Shown here: positions 1 to 7,889 of the stretch, one piece after another
How the letters are laid out: each line of letters opens with the position of its first letter
Numbering within the stretch: the first letter of the stretch is position 1
Source: Sanchytrium tribonematis
Taxonomy: Eukaryota > Sanchytriomycota > Sanchytriomycetes > Sanchytriales > Sanchytriaceae
DNA: 14,091 bases
Reading direction: 5' to 3'
NCBI GenBank assembly: GCA_018985235.1
Contig: JADGIG010000176.1
Span: 1-14,091 of the forward strand
Notes under the pieces: model-generated
Told to the model about the DNA's origin: nothing
The model's input: the letters and a program-made list of their open reading frames with translations, nothing else
Database searches by the model: none
Made by a program: the position numbers and the translations under genes

Positions 1-720
1 ATGGCATCTATATCCACAGCACATTATTCTTTATTTCGTCCATTTTTATTAAAACAATATGCCAAAATTTACAATGCAGATTGTCAAGAAGCAGATTTTA
101 AAGCACCCAATTTCAAAGATTTCTTCACTAGATCTAGATGTCATCCCATTGTACTCCAAAATGGATTTGTGTCGCCGTGTGATGGTGTTTTGGCATTTAA
201 AGCAACTTGTGAAATTGGGGATGATTTGGGATCTGGGATTAATCTCAAGGAAATATTAAAATGTGATTTAAAGGATGCTTTATATGACGTGTATATCTTG
301 TATTTAGCACCTGGTGATTATCACAGATTTCACGCACCAAATCATTGCAAATTCACCAAATTGACTCATTTTCATGGCCCATTAAAGCCAATTGCGCCAT
401 GGTACTACCAATATAGCAATAAACCATTCTCACACAATGAAAGAGTCATTTTATCAGGAGAATCAGAAAATGGCAAAATATTTTATTCTGCGATTGGGGC
501 TTTGCATGTTGGTAGCATTGAGTTAAATCAAGTCAATTTACAAACTAATCTAAATAATATCCACAAGACATATGATATTGACCCTTTAGAATACCAAAAA
601 GGAGAAGAAATTGGAAGATTTAATTTGGGAAGTTGTTTGGTGGTAGCAAAAGAGAGCAAAGAGAGTGAGAAATACTTTGAGAATATGAATAGAGTAGTGC
701 GAATTGGTGAAACTCTTTGA
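1..720 (+). CDS. PSD: Phosphatidylserine decarboxylase proenzyme (probably 5'-partial)
   Basis: Decarboxylates phosphatidylserine to phosphatidylethanolamine with a pyruvoyl group made by self-cleavage. Visible family motifs: FFTR at residues 41-44, SPCDG with the catalytic Asp at 61, YLAPGDYHRFHAP at about 101-113 with His108 and His111, and LGS at 209-211 where Ser211 is the expected cleavage and pyruvoyl site. The motif here is LGSC rather than the common LGST; cleavage needs only the Gly-Ser pair. The C-terminus VVRIGETL is typical of the family. The ATG is the first base of the window. Mitochondrial-type enzymes carry a targeting peptide, a membrane segment and more sequence before this point, so the true start is probably upstream or in an upstream exon. 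AATAAA lies at 759-764, 39 nt past the stop, the longest such distance here. The gene converges on the minus-strand gene at 803. Family assignment is firm; mitochondrial versus other PSD type cannot be decided. Confidence 0.93.
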   Translation: MASISTAHYSLFRPFLLKQYAKIYNADCQEADFKAPNFKDFFTRSRCHPIVLQNGFVSPCDGVLAFKATCEIGDDLGSGINLKEILKCDLKDALYDVYILYLAPGDYHRFHAPNHCKFTKLTHFHGPLKPIAPWYYQYSNKPFSHNERVILSGESENGKIFYSAIGALHVGSIELNQVNLQTNLNNIHKTYDIDPLEYQKGEEIGRFNLGSCLVVAKESKESEKYFENMNRVVRIGETL

Positions 721-802
721 TTGATATTGTTAAGAGTGTAAAAATATTAGATTTTAGAAATAAAAAGAGTTGGCTCTTGAAATTACAAATATTTACTTTT
801 GA

Positions 803-1093
803 TCATTCTTTTGACAAAACAGCCTCTTCATAACTCGGTGGCATTGTTTTCATTTCATTATCCTGATTATTTCCTTTCTTTTGTGCATTTTCTCGATTTC
901 TCTCTTTTTCCAAAGCAATAACGACTTGATTCCGTATAAAACCAGATGAAGTTCTTGGTTGGTATCTAGACTGTGGAGAAATACGCGGATTGACACAATA
1001 AAATACAATCCATAATAGAAAACAGACTAGTGAAAAGGATCCATTCAAGAATCCACCCAAAAATGCCAATAAAAACCCAAAAACAATGAACAT
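803..1093 (-). CDS. Small membrane protein with PPxY motif, unknown function
   Basis: A 96-aa protein I do not recognise. Residues 2-34 are strongly hydrophobic and Gly-rich with a central NG, which fits one long or two short membrane segments. A basic, polar tail follows. Residues 85-88 are PPSY inside PPSYEEA, a PPxY ligand of WW domains, as in adaptors of Nedd4/Rsp5 ubiquitin ligases; that role is inference. There is an in-frame stop two codons before the ATG, so the start holds unless an upstream exon exists. The SNARE gene on the same strand ends 46 nt upstream. AGTAAA (complement at 792-797) lies 5 nt after the stop. TGAAACA (complement at 1122-1128) lies about 30 nt before the ATG. Confidence 0.6.
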   Translation of the reverse strand: MFIVFGFLLAFLGGFLNGSFSLVCFLLWIVFYCVNPRISPQSRYQPRTSSGFIRNQVVIALEKERNRENAQKKGNNQDNEMKTMPPSYEEAVLSKE

Positions 1094-1139
1094 GCTTCAT
1101 GTGTGGCTTGTATTTTCAAGCTGTTTCATATTAAATTTA

Positions 1140-1959
1140 CTAATTAGAGAATCTGTTTATCATAAATGCAATCAATGCAAGAAATATAATCAACAATATA
1201 AATGTACACATGAATCTGTCACCCGTCATGACCTAAATGAATATAATTTACAGAATCTACCGCAATTTTTAATTTTACATTGATATTGTCTACTTTGTTT
1301 TGGGCCCGATCCACTTTATTATCGACTTCTGTCAGCATCACATTTTGTTTCTCAATTTCACCTTGCATGTCCATCGCCAATGCTTTTAAATTTTTGACGC
1401 CGTGAGACATTTCATTCACATCTTCATCTAAAGCCAATTGATTTTTAGCAATTTCTTCAAAATCAGGTGTTAATTCAATATCTGGTAATGTCCCATTGCC
1501 TTGGTTCTCTTTATTTGTCACAGAAGCAGAAGATTGCTCTAATAATTGAACCTTGTTAGATTTGACCTTGTCATCAAATCTAGACTTGTCCTGCTCTGTA
1601 ATATCTTTAGAATGCTCTAAACAAAGTGAAATAATTTCCTTTTTTTGTTTAATTCTATCCAATTCCGCATCAGTCAATTTTTTATTTTTCTCTTCTTTTT
1701 CTACAGAAGTTCTCATATCTACAATATCCATATCCATTTGTTTAATAATGGTTCTGATTTCTGCACTTAATTTGGCTGTTTGGATGGGATCTTTTGTCTC
1801 ATTTCTTTGTTTGATTAATGCTCTGGCTTTTTTACTAGCTTGTCCAACTTGTCTCTTTTTGACTGTGAATAGATCTATTTCTTTCTTTTCTTTCTCTTTA
1901 GGTGCTAGATCCTCGTGTATCTTTTGTAGAATTGAATATGCTTCTTTAAAGGTGGCCAT
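1140..1959 (-). CDS. Qc-SNARE, SYP7-like (one 19-nt intron)
   Basis: Exons are 1959-1252 and 1232-1140, giving a 266-aa tail-anchored membrane-fusion SNARE. Residues 1-130 form a helical N-terminal domain. The stretch AEIRTIIKQMD...KLTDAELDRIKQKK resembles the N-terminal region of plant SYP71-type Qc-SNAREs. The SNARE motif spans about 172-234, with the zero-layer Gln at 205 in EIEKQNVML and a following EVDNKVDRAQNKVDNINVKLK. Without splicing the frame ends after VDSVNYIHLGHDG with no membrane anchor. Removing the 19-nt intron at 1233-1251 joins VDS to a new frame with a hydrophobic anchor at about 243-262 (FMCTFILLIIFLALIAFM), the normal SNARE C-terminus. The stop TAG overlaps AGTAAA (complement at 1136-1141). 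SNARE is firm; SYP7 rather than Syn8 or syntaxin-6/8 type is by eye from the N-terminal domain. Confidence 0.88.
1233..1251 (-). other. 19-nt spliceosomal intron in the SNARE gene
   Basis: Minus-strand sequence GTAAATTATATTCATTTAG, phase 0 after codon 236. Excision restores the transmembrane anchor. Retention shifts the frame and reaches a stop a few codons past the intron. Confidence 0.88.
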
Positions 1960-2256
1960 GAAATTCTAGTTTTTTGTGTTTCAAATAGTCACGTCCATTT
2001 ATTCACTTTATCGAATCAATTAAGAAGAAGAGCGTACTTGCTAGACATAATTGGAATTCTAAAGAGCAAACGAAAGTTGATAACTTCCCATTAACATGTT
2101 TTGAGGAGCATCAATTTATTTTTCAAACAACTCAAATGTTATTTCACTTTCTTCATTTAGACTACTTCAATCTCAAATGATGCCATGTCCTCACTAGTCA
2201 CCGCATTCTACTCCATCCCACTATTTTCAACTCTGTGGCTTGTCAAATTTTAAAAA
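1960..2256. promoter_or_regulatory. Divergent intergenic region between SNARE and CDC24
   Basis: Holds the promoters of two divergent genes. On the SNARE side are GGACGTGAC (complement near 1987-1995) and TTGAAACAC about 15-25 nt before the ATG. An intron-like GT...TTCATTTAG string sits at 2138-2160, and a 22-codon ORF lies at 2185-2253. I do not support either as real. No other gene is visible. Confidence 0.4.
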
Positions 2257-4479
2257 ATGAAATTAGAAACATTCTACGACAGAAGTAAACACGTCCTCAC
2301 CCATTTCAATCAAATAGCAACGATATCCTACTTTATAACCTATGTAGAAAATAAAATGTCAAATACTCCTGGCCCTATTCCCCACACTTCTGAGAAATTA
2401 GAAGCTCCAGGTCCTCTCTACATCTTCGCATCTCCAATTCATTTAATAACAGGTAAACCAGACCCAGTGAGTGTATTATGGTCACTAGTACGCACTGGTG
2501 ACGCGCTATGTATTTTATTAAACTTTTTACTCCCTTCAGACAGACAAATAGACACCAAATCATTTGAGAAATCCCTTAAAATACAAAATCAAAGTCATTG
2601 CAAATCCCAATTATATTACGCATTACTCTCCAGCAAGAATTATCTATATTTAAGCGATAAAGAACTATTTACGATTACAGATGTGTATAGGGAAGAATTA
2701 GAAGGATATAACAAGATCATAGACTATTTAGAAGTCATATTAAATAGATTAATTGAAAAGAAAGTCATCAAATTAGAAAATGTAGAATTGAAACCAAAAA
2801 TAAGATTAGATGGAAATTTAAAGAAAATATTCAATGAAATCATTCAAACTGAAAAGAAATATGTCAAGGATATTGAAAAACTATGGCATTATAGTCAATA
2901 TGTCGCACAACACGCTCTCATTAAATCTCAGGCTCATAAACATCTTTTCAGCAATTTAGAAGTTTTGTGTGAATTTGTGCGTCAATTTGGGATCTGTATA
3001 GAGTGTTTAATAGATCAAGACACCCACTCCATGCGCATAGGTGCTTTATTTATCCAATTGGAAGAATCATTTGGATGTTATGACACATTTTGCTCCAATT
3101 TCAATAATGCACTGGAAGTCGTCAATGTTGAGAAATCATTACTTTCAGGTGCAAATCATTTAATAGAGTGTAATTATGACTTACAATCTTATTTAATTAA
3201 GCCCATTCAGCGTATATGCAAGTATCCACTCCTTTTATTCGAAATCATCAAAATTTGTAAATTAGAATCTGAGGATCCTATATTGATAGAATTAAATTCA
3301 GGACTCAAAAGCATTAAAAAGGCTGCAAATCGAGTGAATGAAACTCGTAGAAGACTAGAAAACTCAATGAAAAAAGAAGAATTATCAAATCGAGTCGAGA
3401 ATTTCAAAGATGAAGATTATGGCGAATTACAAATACAAGATCATTTCTTAGTGATTGTCAATGAAGCAGAGAAAGCCCTGAGTGTCTATTTATTCGATAA
3501 AATCATTTTATGTCTCAAAGAAGAAGGGAGTCTTTTCAAGTTTAATAAATCACAAAAATCACAATTGACCATCAAAGGCAAGATCTGGATGACAAATGTG
3601 ACTGGATATAAAGATATCTCTTTCAGAGATGACTTGATGCTCAAAGTATTTTGGAAAACAGATGAAATTATAGAATCATTTACTTTAAAATGCAGAAATG
3701 TAGAACAGTTAAATCTATGGATGACCAGAATAGGTGCTTGTTATAATAAAATGAAGGAAAGAGCACGTAAAACATCCACCATATCCAAATCACAGATCCA
3801 AAATGATTTTACGACACCTGTGACTCCAAAAACGGACAAACCACCTCGTCCACTGCCTCCTAAATTGCGTATGACTGAAATAAATACAAAGTCGTACCTC
3901 GAAGACATTGCAGAAGACTCAAATGGGGATTTACCAGGAAATGGACGCAAATCATCATTAAAATTTGCGAGTCAGATGCCGAATCCTGTTCCTCAATATA
4001 TGGCACCCCCACCTTATCATCACAATCATGTTATTGCAAATGAAGGTATTTTAAAAGAAGAGAAAAAGATGTCTCTCAAACCTGCTCCTCCGCGTCCGGC
4101 TCCTCCAAATTTAAGTCTTCATTTGAGTCAAACCGTGTCTCCTAGTGATATTCCAGAGACACCAAAGATACAAATGACATATGAACAGCCTAGAAAAGCA
4201 CCAGAACCACCCAAATCAAAGAAATCACCAATAAATGTGAAAATTCACCTTGGGAATGAAATATACGCATTATCCATTGCAGAAAGAAAGATATCGTATG
4301 CTGATTTATATACACGAATACAAACAAAGACATTGGTGCCAGGAATGTTTAAAATCAAGTATTTTCAAAATGATGGAAGATCTATCATTATTATGAATGA
4401 TATGGATGTCTATAATGCAATTATATTTGGAGAGAATCGAGATGACAAGACCTTAAATCTATTTATCATGACGAATTAA
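2257..4479 (+). CDS. CDC24: Cdc24-type RhoGEF (CH-DH-PH-PB1)
   Basis: Guanine-nucleotide exchange factor expected to activate Cdc42/Rho at polarity sites; 740 aa, close to fungal Cdc24. Domain order: CDC24/calponin-like region at about 53-175 (DPVSVLWSLVRTGDALCILLN; LSDKELFTITDVY), DH at about 186-362 with the conserved late helix DLQSYLIKPIQRICKYPLLL (308-327), PH at about 386-495 ending in a Trp-containing helix (LNLWMTRI), Pro-rich linker at 525-656 with KPPRPLPPK (528-536) and PAPPRPAPP (609-617) as likely SH3 ligands, and PB1 at 658-739. The PB1 has a DGRSIIIMNDMDVYNAI segment matching an acidic OPCA-like motif, the usual dock for Bem1-type scaffolds. No intron is needed. The start may be Met1 or Met34, because the first 33 residues are not conserved. 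AATAAA begins one base after the stop (4480-4485). Confidence 0.93.
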   Translation: MKLETFYDRSKHVLTHFNQIATISYFITYVENKMSNTPGPIPHTSEKLEAPGPLYIFASPIHLITGKPDPVSVLWSLVRTGDALCILLNFLLPSDRQIDTKSFEKSLKIQNQSHCKSQLYYALLSSKNYLYLSDKELFTITDVYREELEGYNKIIDYLEVILNRLIEKKVIKLENVELKPKIRLDGNLKKIFNEIIQTEKKYVKDIEKLWHYSQYVAQHALIKSQAHKHLFSNLEVLCEFVRQFGICIECLIDQDTHSMRIGALFIQLEESFGCYDTFCSNFNNALEVVNVEKSLLSGANHLIECNYDLQSYLIKPIQRICKYPLLLFEIIKICKLESEDPILIELNSGLKSIKKAANRVNETRRRLENSMKKEELSNRVENFKDEDYGELQIQDHFLVIVNEAEKALSVYLFDKIILCLKEEGSLFKFNKSQKSQLTIKGKIWMTNVTGYKDISFRDDLMLKVFWKTDEIIESFTLKCRNVEQLNLWMTRIGACYNKMKERARKTSTISKSQIQNDFTTPVTPKTDKPPRPLPPKLRMTEINTKSYLEDIAEDSNGDLPGNGRKSSLKFASQMPNPVPQYMAPPPYHHNHVIANEGILKEEKKMSLKPAPPRPAPPNLSLHLSQTVSPSDIPETPKIQMTYEQPRKAPEPPKSKKSPINVKIHLGNEIYALSIAERKISYADLYTRIQTKTLVPGMFKIKYFQNDGRSIIIMNDMDVYNAIIFGENRDDKTLNLFIMTN

Positions 4480-4718
4480 AATAAAAATCTGTTTTTTTAA
4501 AACTTTAAAATCACGTGAAGATGTAGCCGATCTATTCCATCGAATTCCGAGGTTTTAATTTTTTAATAAGAGAATAATACGCTCTATAATCTGGATTAAA
4601 ATGTACTTCATTTGATTCCTCTAGATTCGCGGATTATGCTAAATATAAAATTTCCTATGCTAGGTTACTGATAGGGCAGAAATATAGATCAAACATGTGT
4701 CTTTACTAGAAATAGGCC
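4480..4718. other. Intergenic spacer with a palindromic G-box-like site
   Basis: AT-rich spacer between two plus-strand genes. It begins with the CDC24 polyadenylation signal and contains the 8-bp palindrome TCACGTGA near 4511-4518, a core typical of bHLH/bZIP sites. No ORF of interest and no tRNA-like boxes seen. Confidence 0.35.
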
Positions 4719-5000
4719 ATGAAGATCCCCGAATTACTTATTTACACCCCAGAAAAGAGTCCTCTCATCTGTGTTATTTGTAATAAGACCTTTGACTCGA
4801 AAAATACGAGAACCTTTAACCGTCACATCAAATCAGTGCATTCACCAAAAGAAAACTGTAAATATTGTTTAAAGAAGATAAAAGTATCCGGTAGACCAGA
4901 TCATTTAAAAGGTCATTTATCACGTTGCCGTGTTTATTTAAGAGTCATGAGAGAATTGAAAGGACTTCGATCTGACTCACAGCGAATTGAGACACATTAA
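4719..5000 (+). CDS. Small two-finger C2H2/C2HC zinc-finger protein (copy A)
   Basis: A 93-aa protein. Finger 1 is classical C2H2 (CVICNKTFDSKNTRTFNRHIKSVH, Cys18, Cys21, His33, His38). Finger 2 is C2HC-like (CKYCLKKIKVSGRPDHLKGHLSRC, starting at Cys48). It is a paralogue of the minus-strand gene at 6988-7254: both share the order of fingers and the block C-x2-C-x-K-x-K-x3-GRPD-x-L-x2-H-x3-RC. A DNA-binding role is inferred from the finger type only. The protein is nothing but fingers and short flanks, with no activation domain. TAA is part of AATAAA (4999-5004). Confidence 0.8.
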   Translation: MKIPELLIYTPEKSPLICVICNKTFDSKNTRTFNRHIKSVHSPKENCKYCLKKIKVSGRPDHLKGHLSRCRVYLRVMRELKGLRSDSQRIETH

Positions 5001-5128
5001 TAAATGAACGTGTCATTTATTAGTTATTTGTAGTGATTTTCACAATCGAGTCTAATTAAAAGTCATATATGGGGCTCTATTCACGCACCAAAAATACAAA
5101 AAAAGCCATTTTTCAAGCCACTTTTTGA

Positions 5129-5815
5129 ATGTTGACAGAGCACCATTTCTTCCATATCTCCTTTGGTTTTGCACTGTTCTTATCCATCTGCAGTTTATCA
5201 ATCAATGGTATTAGCATCAAGAAGCACGGTACTACCAATTCTAACAAATGTTTGGTGATTTTGGATTTATTGATGATTTTGACTTGTTTAGTGGCACAAT
5301 TCAAAGATCGAACCATATTTCATGAAATCGCATTAACCTTTTACATTACTGGTTTGAACTTGTATCCATTTTTAAGAAATTATCATTTATTGTCACCAAA
5401 ATTAAAACAAACAGGTTTCTCAGCATTTTTCATCACATTGGTGTCATTTAGCATTCTCGCAGGTGCAGATTATGGATATTTCACTCCAATGGTAGGATTA
5501 ACTGCTATTGTTTGCGGATTCATGTTCCCTTTTATGTTTAATGGTTGGTTATTGATTTCCGTAGAGCCAATGACAGATGCAATTGCAGAAATGGACAGTA
5601 TTTTATCGCAATCCTTGGCTCAAGTTAGTTGGATCTGTTCATTTATCGTGTTTTTACTCACTTTGATTGTCACATTAGCACCAAAATTGCATATTTTGAA
5701 TGATGCGCCATGCGGTTTATTGCCAATGTGTGCCATCTTCTTTGCGTTATCAGATTACTATAAATTGAAGTCAATTGCAGAAATTAAAGATGAGCAACGT
5801 CAATTACTTGAATAA
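5129..5815 (+). CDS. Seven-pass membrane protein, unknown function
   Basis: A 228-aa protein with about seven hydrophobic segments: roughly 8-29, 41-57, 63-82, 97-115, 120-144, 165-185 and 193-208. A charged C-terminal tail follows (KSIAEIKDEQRQLLE). I recognise no family motif. The count of segments might suggest a receptor, but no receptor signature is seen. The upstream 100 bases contain an A-rich run just before the ATG. The stop codon is embedded in AATAAA (5811-5816). The next gene starts 74 nt downstream, or 29 nt if its first Met is used. Confidence 0.75.
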   Translation: MLTEHHFFHISFGFALFLSICSLSINGISIKKHGTTNSNKCLVILDLLMILTCLVAQFKDRTIFHEIALTFYITGLNLYPFLRNYHLLSPKLKQTGFSAFFITLVSFSILAGADYGYFTPMVGLTAIVCGFMFPFMFNGWLLISVEPMTDAIAEMDSILSQSLAQVSWICSFIVFLLTLIVTLAPKLHILNDAPCGLLPMCAIFFALSDYYKLKSIAEIKDEQRQLLE

Positions 5816-5889
5816 ATCATTGACCAATCCAAATTTGCCCTCCTGTGTTTCTAAATGCTTCCTCATTGGTTTTTCTAGAGACGACGTAT

Positions 5890-6984
5890 ATGTTTTCATT
5901 TTTCGTTTCCGCAACTGTTTTAATCAACGAATGGAATTCTACATTTGGTCCATTATTAGATGGAGCAGCAGTATCCCCAAGTGGAGATTTATGGTTTACA
6001 GAATTACAAATTGCTAATTTGGATCGTAAACTCGAATTGCCTGGTTTTAATGGTAAATATCAATTCGCAGGTATGAAATGGATAGATTCTGAATCATTTT
6101 ATGTCATTGAAGTCATTCAAAATATCATTTACAAATCTACAAACGGCATTTTTACCAAATTTTGCCAACATCCTGCTAAAGAGAATGGAATGAGCAATGA
6201 TTTAGTCATTTATAATGACATGATATTTATTACTGGCCAGAAATACACGCCTTATACGAGTATAGGAGATGGCATGTTATGGAAATGTGATTCAAATGGC
6301 AAATCTAGCATCATTGAGACATTAGGACGCACCAATGGCATCGCATTACATCCAAATAACAAGGATCTATTCATTTCAGAGGCATTCAACTCAAATAATA
6401 CTCCAATTATCAATAGAATTCACAAATATTCCATTATTGATAATGTCCCTCAAAACAGGCAATTGGTGGTTGATTTTGAAAAATTAGATCAATCTGGTGA
6501 TACTGATATTGATGGCATGCGATTTGATGTTGAAAATAATCTTTATGTGACTAGAAATGGAAATGGTCAAATTGCCATTTTTGATGACAAAATGCGTTTA
6601 AAACAACATTTAAATGTTTCTTTTCAATATCCTACTAATTTGGAGATAGTACATAATCAATTGTATGTAGTCGGTCGTTGTAATGGCGCATTTAACACTG
6701 GAAAAGGCTGTATTGATTATTTTGATGTTTCAATTGAAGGGGCAATTTACTCCAAATTAGTCACTCAGCAAATTGAAGTACCCTATTCTCCATATCTTGG
6801 CCTGATTATTGGATTAGCAGTGGGTTTATTCGCATTAATTCTCTTAGTCGTCGTATTTGTGCGAAAATCATTTCAATTTAGAAAACGCCAAAAACAAAGA
6901 TCTACTGGATATCTGGAGAGTCCTGTTGATAATGAGGCTACTATGCTGCCATATGTACCTAAATTACACGACATAAGTAAATAA
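5890..6984 (+). CDS. Membrane-anchored SMP-30/gluconolactonase-like beta-propeller protein
   Basis: A 364-aa type I membrane protein from this start. It has a short hydrophobic signal sequence (MFSFFVSATVLI) and a luminal or extracellular six-bladed propeller of the SMP-30/gluconolactonase/LRE class. A single transmembrane helix (LGLIIGLAVGLFALILLVVVFV, about 303-324) and a basic cytosolic tail with a tyrosine (TGYLESP) follow. Likely metal-site residues are visible: Glu in DLWFTE, Asn in SNDLVIYND, Asn in GRTNGIALHP and Asp in DIDGMRFD. The soluble enzymes are lactonases; a membrane-anchored form is less common and its substrate is unknown. An upstream in-frame ATG at 5845 would add 15 residues, but I prefer 5890 because it puts the signal peptide at the N-terminus. 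AGTAAA (6976-6981) directly precedes the stop. The stop is only 3 nt from the convergent gene. Confidence 0.8.
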   Translation: MFSFFVSATVLINEWNSTFGPLLDGAAVSPSGDLWFTELQIANLDRKLELPGFNGKYQFAGMKWIDSESFYVIEVIQNIIYKSTNGIFTKFCQHPAKENGMSNDLVIYNDMIFITGQKYTPYTSIGDGMLWKCDSNGKSSIIETLGRTNGIALHPNNKDLFISEAFNSNNTPIINRIHKYSIIDNVPQNRQLVVDFEKLDQSGDTDIDGMRFDVENNLYVTRNGNGQIAIFDDKMRLKQHLNVSFQYPTNLEIVHNQLYVVGRCNGAFNTGKGCIDYFDVSIEGAIYSKLVTQQIEVPYSPYLGLIIGLAVGLFALILLVVVFVRKSFQFRKRQKQRSTGYLESPVDNEATMLPYVPKLHDISK

Positions 6985-6987
6985 TTT

Positions 6988-7254
6988 TTAAGATTTACTC
7001 ATTTGTACATATTTGTCAATCATTTGTTTTTTGTGTTCGCTCGTCATGCAAACAGGAAATGCCTTGCACCTATTGAAATGCGCTCTTAATGCATCTGGTC
7101 TTCCATAAGCTTTCAGCCGCTTAAAACAGAATTGACAATTGTATCGTACAGAGTGAACATTTCTTTCATGTCGTAAAAGTGTGCAGCTTCTGGAGAAGGA
7201 TTTACTGCATTGATGGCATTTGAACATCGGATTCAACAGGATATGGATTTCCAT
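6988..7254 (-). CDS. Small two-finger C2H2/C2HC zinc-finger protein (copy B)
   Basis: An 88-aa paralogue of the gene at 4719-5000, in opposite orientation. Finger 1: CHQCSKSFSRSCTLLRHERNVH. Finger 2: CQFCFKRLKAYGRPDALRAHFNRC, a C2HC finger with the GRPD turn shared with copy A. Met1 or Met10 could be the start. AGTAAA (complement at 6994-6999) lies 3 nt before the stop, inside the coding region. With the convergent propeller gene ending at 6984, the two mRNAs must overlap at their 3' ends. Confidence 0.78.
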   Translation of the reverse strand: MEIHILLNPMFKCHQCSKSFSRSCTLLRHERNVHSVRYNCQFCFKRLKAYGRPDALRAHFNRCKAFPVCMTSEHKKQMIDKYVQMSKS

Positions 7255-7583
7255 GGTAATTGTGGGGCGTATTTCGGTATTTATTCTGTTTTTCTAAATC
7301 ATTCAAAAACCAAAGGCGATTTGATTGGTGCTTTAATATCCTCAGAACCAATGAAATTTAGATCCTAATATCGGAACTCGAATGGCATAGACTGATCCTA
7401 AATGACTTGTGTCTTAGGGCCCTCATGGGGTTCCCTTGGGACAGGTCATTAATTAAAGTCATTTAGAGATCCTATTTTCAAAATTAGATGTTAAATTCGC
7501 AAATATTGCCATTCGCTGCCATTAATCAATAAATGTTATATTAATTGAAACCATCATTTACAAATCAAACTAATAAATCAAAT
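7255..7583. other. Intergenic region with a hairpin and GATCCTA repeats
   Basis: No gene seen. It contains GATCCTA three times (near 7363, 7394 and 7468) and the large inverted repeat listed separately. The centre is GC-rich compared with the flanks. The right part (7490-7583) is plain AT-rich sequence. Confidence 0.4.
7394..7471. repeat. Imperfect inverted repeat / stem-loop
   Basis: Outer arms are GATC+CTAAATGACTT (7394-7408) and AAGTCATTTAG+A+GATC (7456-7471): 15 pairs with one bulged A. Inside, TGTC..AGGG pairs with CCCT..GACA, and CCC-TCAT-GGG forms the apical loop. It is located between copy B of the small zinc-finger gene and the PacC-like gene, upstream of the former. It may be a structured RNA, a cruciform-forming DNA site or the remnant of a small inverted-repeat element. 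Confidence 0.5.
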
Positions 7584-7889
7584 TTAGTTTACTAAATCGG
7601 AAATCTTCAGTCTACGAAACCCAGAGAGATCCTTTTCATGCAAAGTCATGTGTCTATTTCTTTCCTGATATCTTTTAAATGATTTGGAGCATACCGTGCA
7701 TTGAAATGATCTCAATGGAATATGGGTTAAGAAATGCGCCTGCAAAGTCGCTTTTTTACGACAAATTCGCCCACAGCGATCCCATTCGCAGACGTATGGT
7801 GGTCGAATATCATGAGTTTTGGCGTGTGCGTATAAGTCAGCTAGATTATCAGTAATGTATAAACATCTGTTTTGCCATTTGCAGTGCAT
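7584..7889 (-). CDS. PacC/Rim101-like three-finger zinc-finger protein
   Basis: A 101-aa protein made almost entirely of three C2H2 fingers. Finger 1 starts CKWQNRC and ends AHAKTH. Finger 2 is CEWDRCGRICRKKATLQAHFLTH. Finger 3 is CTVCSKSFKRYQERNRHMTLH. The CxW spacing of fingers 1 and 2, the inter-finger IPLRSFQC (VPLKPHKC in PacC) and the KSFKR of finger 3 match the PacC/Rim101 pH-response regulators. Those proteins are several hundred residues long with regulatory C-termini that are absent here, so this is a stripped-down relative and pH signalling is not implied. The Met is the third residue from the first finger Cys, and an in-frame stop lies 17 codons upstream; a 5' exon is possible. 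AGTAAA (complement at 7588-7593) is one base before the stop. Confidence 0.72.
   Translation of the reverse strand: MHCKWQNRCLYITDNLADLYAHAKTHDIRPPYVCEWDRCGRICRKKATLQAHFLTHIPLRSFQCTVCSKSFKRYQERNRHMTLHEKDLSGFRRLKISDLVN

Noticed and set aside
1086-1283. 65-codon plus-strand ORF with hydrophobic start
   Set aside because: It lies over the second exon of the SNARE gene on the opposite strand, which is supported by the restored membrane anchor.
1553-1969. 138-codon plus-strand hydrophobic ORF
   Set aside because: It is antisense to SNARE exon 1; its Ser/Leu/Phe richness is the mirror of a Lys/Glu-rich coiled-coil.
2138-2160. Intron-like string GTTATTTCAC...TTCATTTAG upstream of CDC24
   Set aside because: The 3' end matches the tiny-intron consensus but the 5' end is GTTAT, the length is 23, and no coding exon lies upstream. 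A 5'-UTR intron remains possible.
2185-2253. 22-codon hydrophobic ORF (MSSLVTAFYSIP...)
   Set aside because: Too short to judge, no polyadenylation signal at the stop, and directly before the CDC24 start.
7370-7390. tRNA B-box-like CATTCGAGTTCC on the minus strand
   Set aside because: No matching A box or acceptor stem at the right distance; no tRNA could be folded anywhere in the window.
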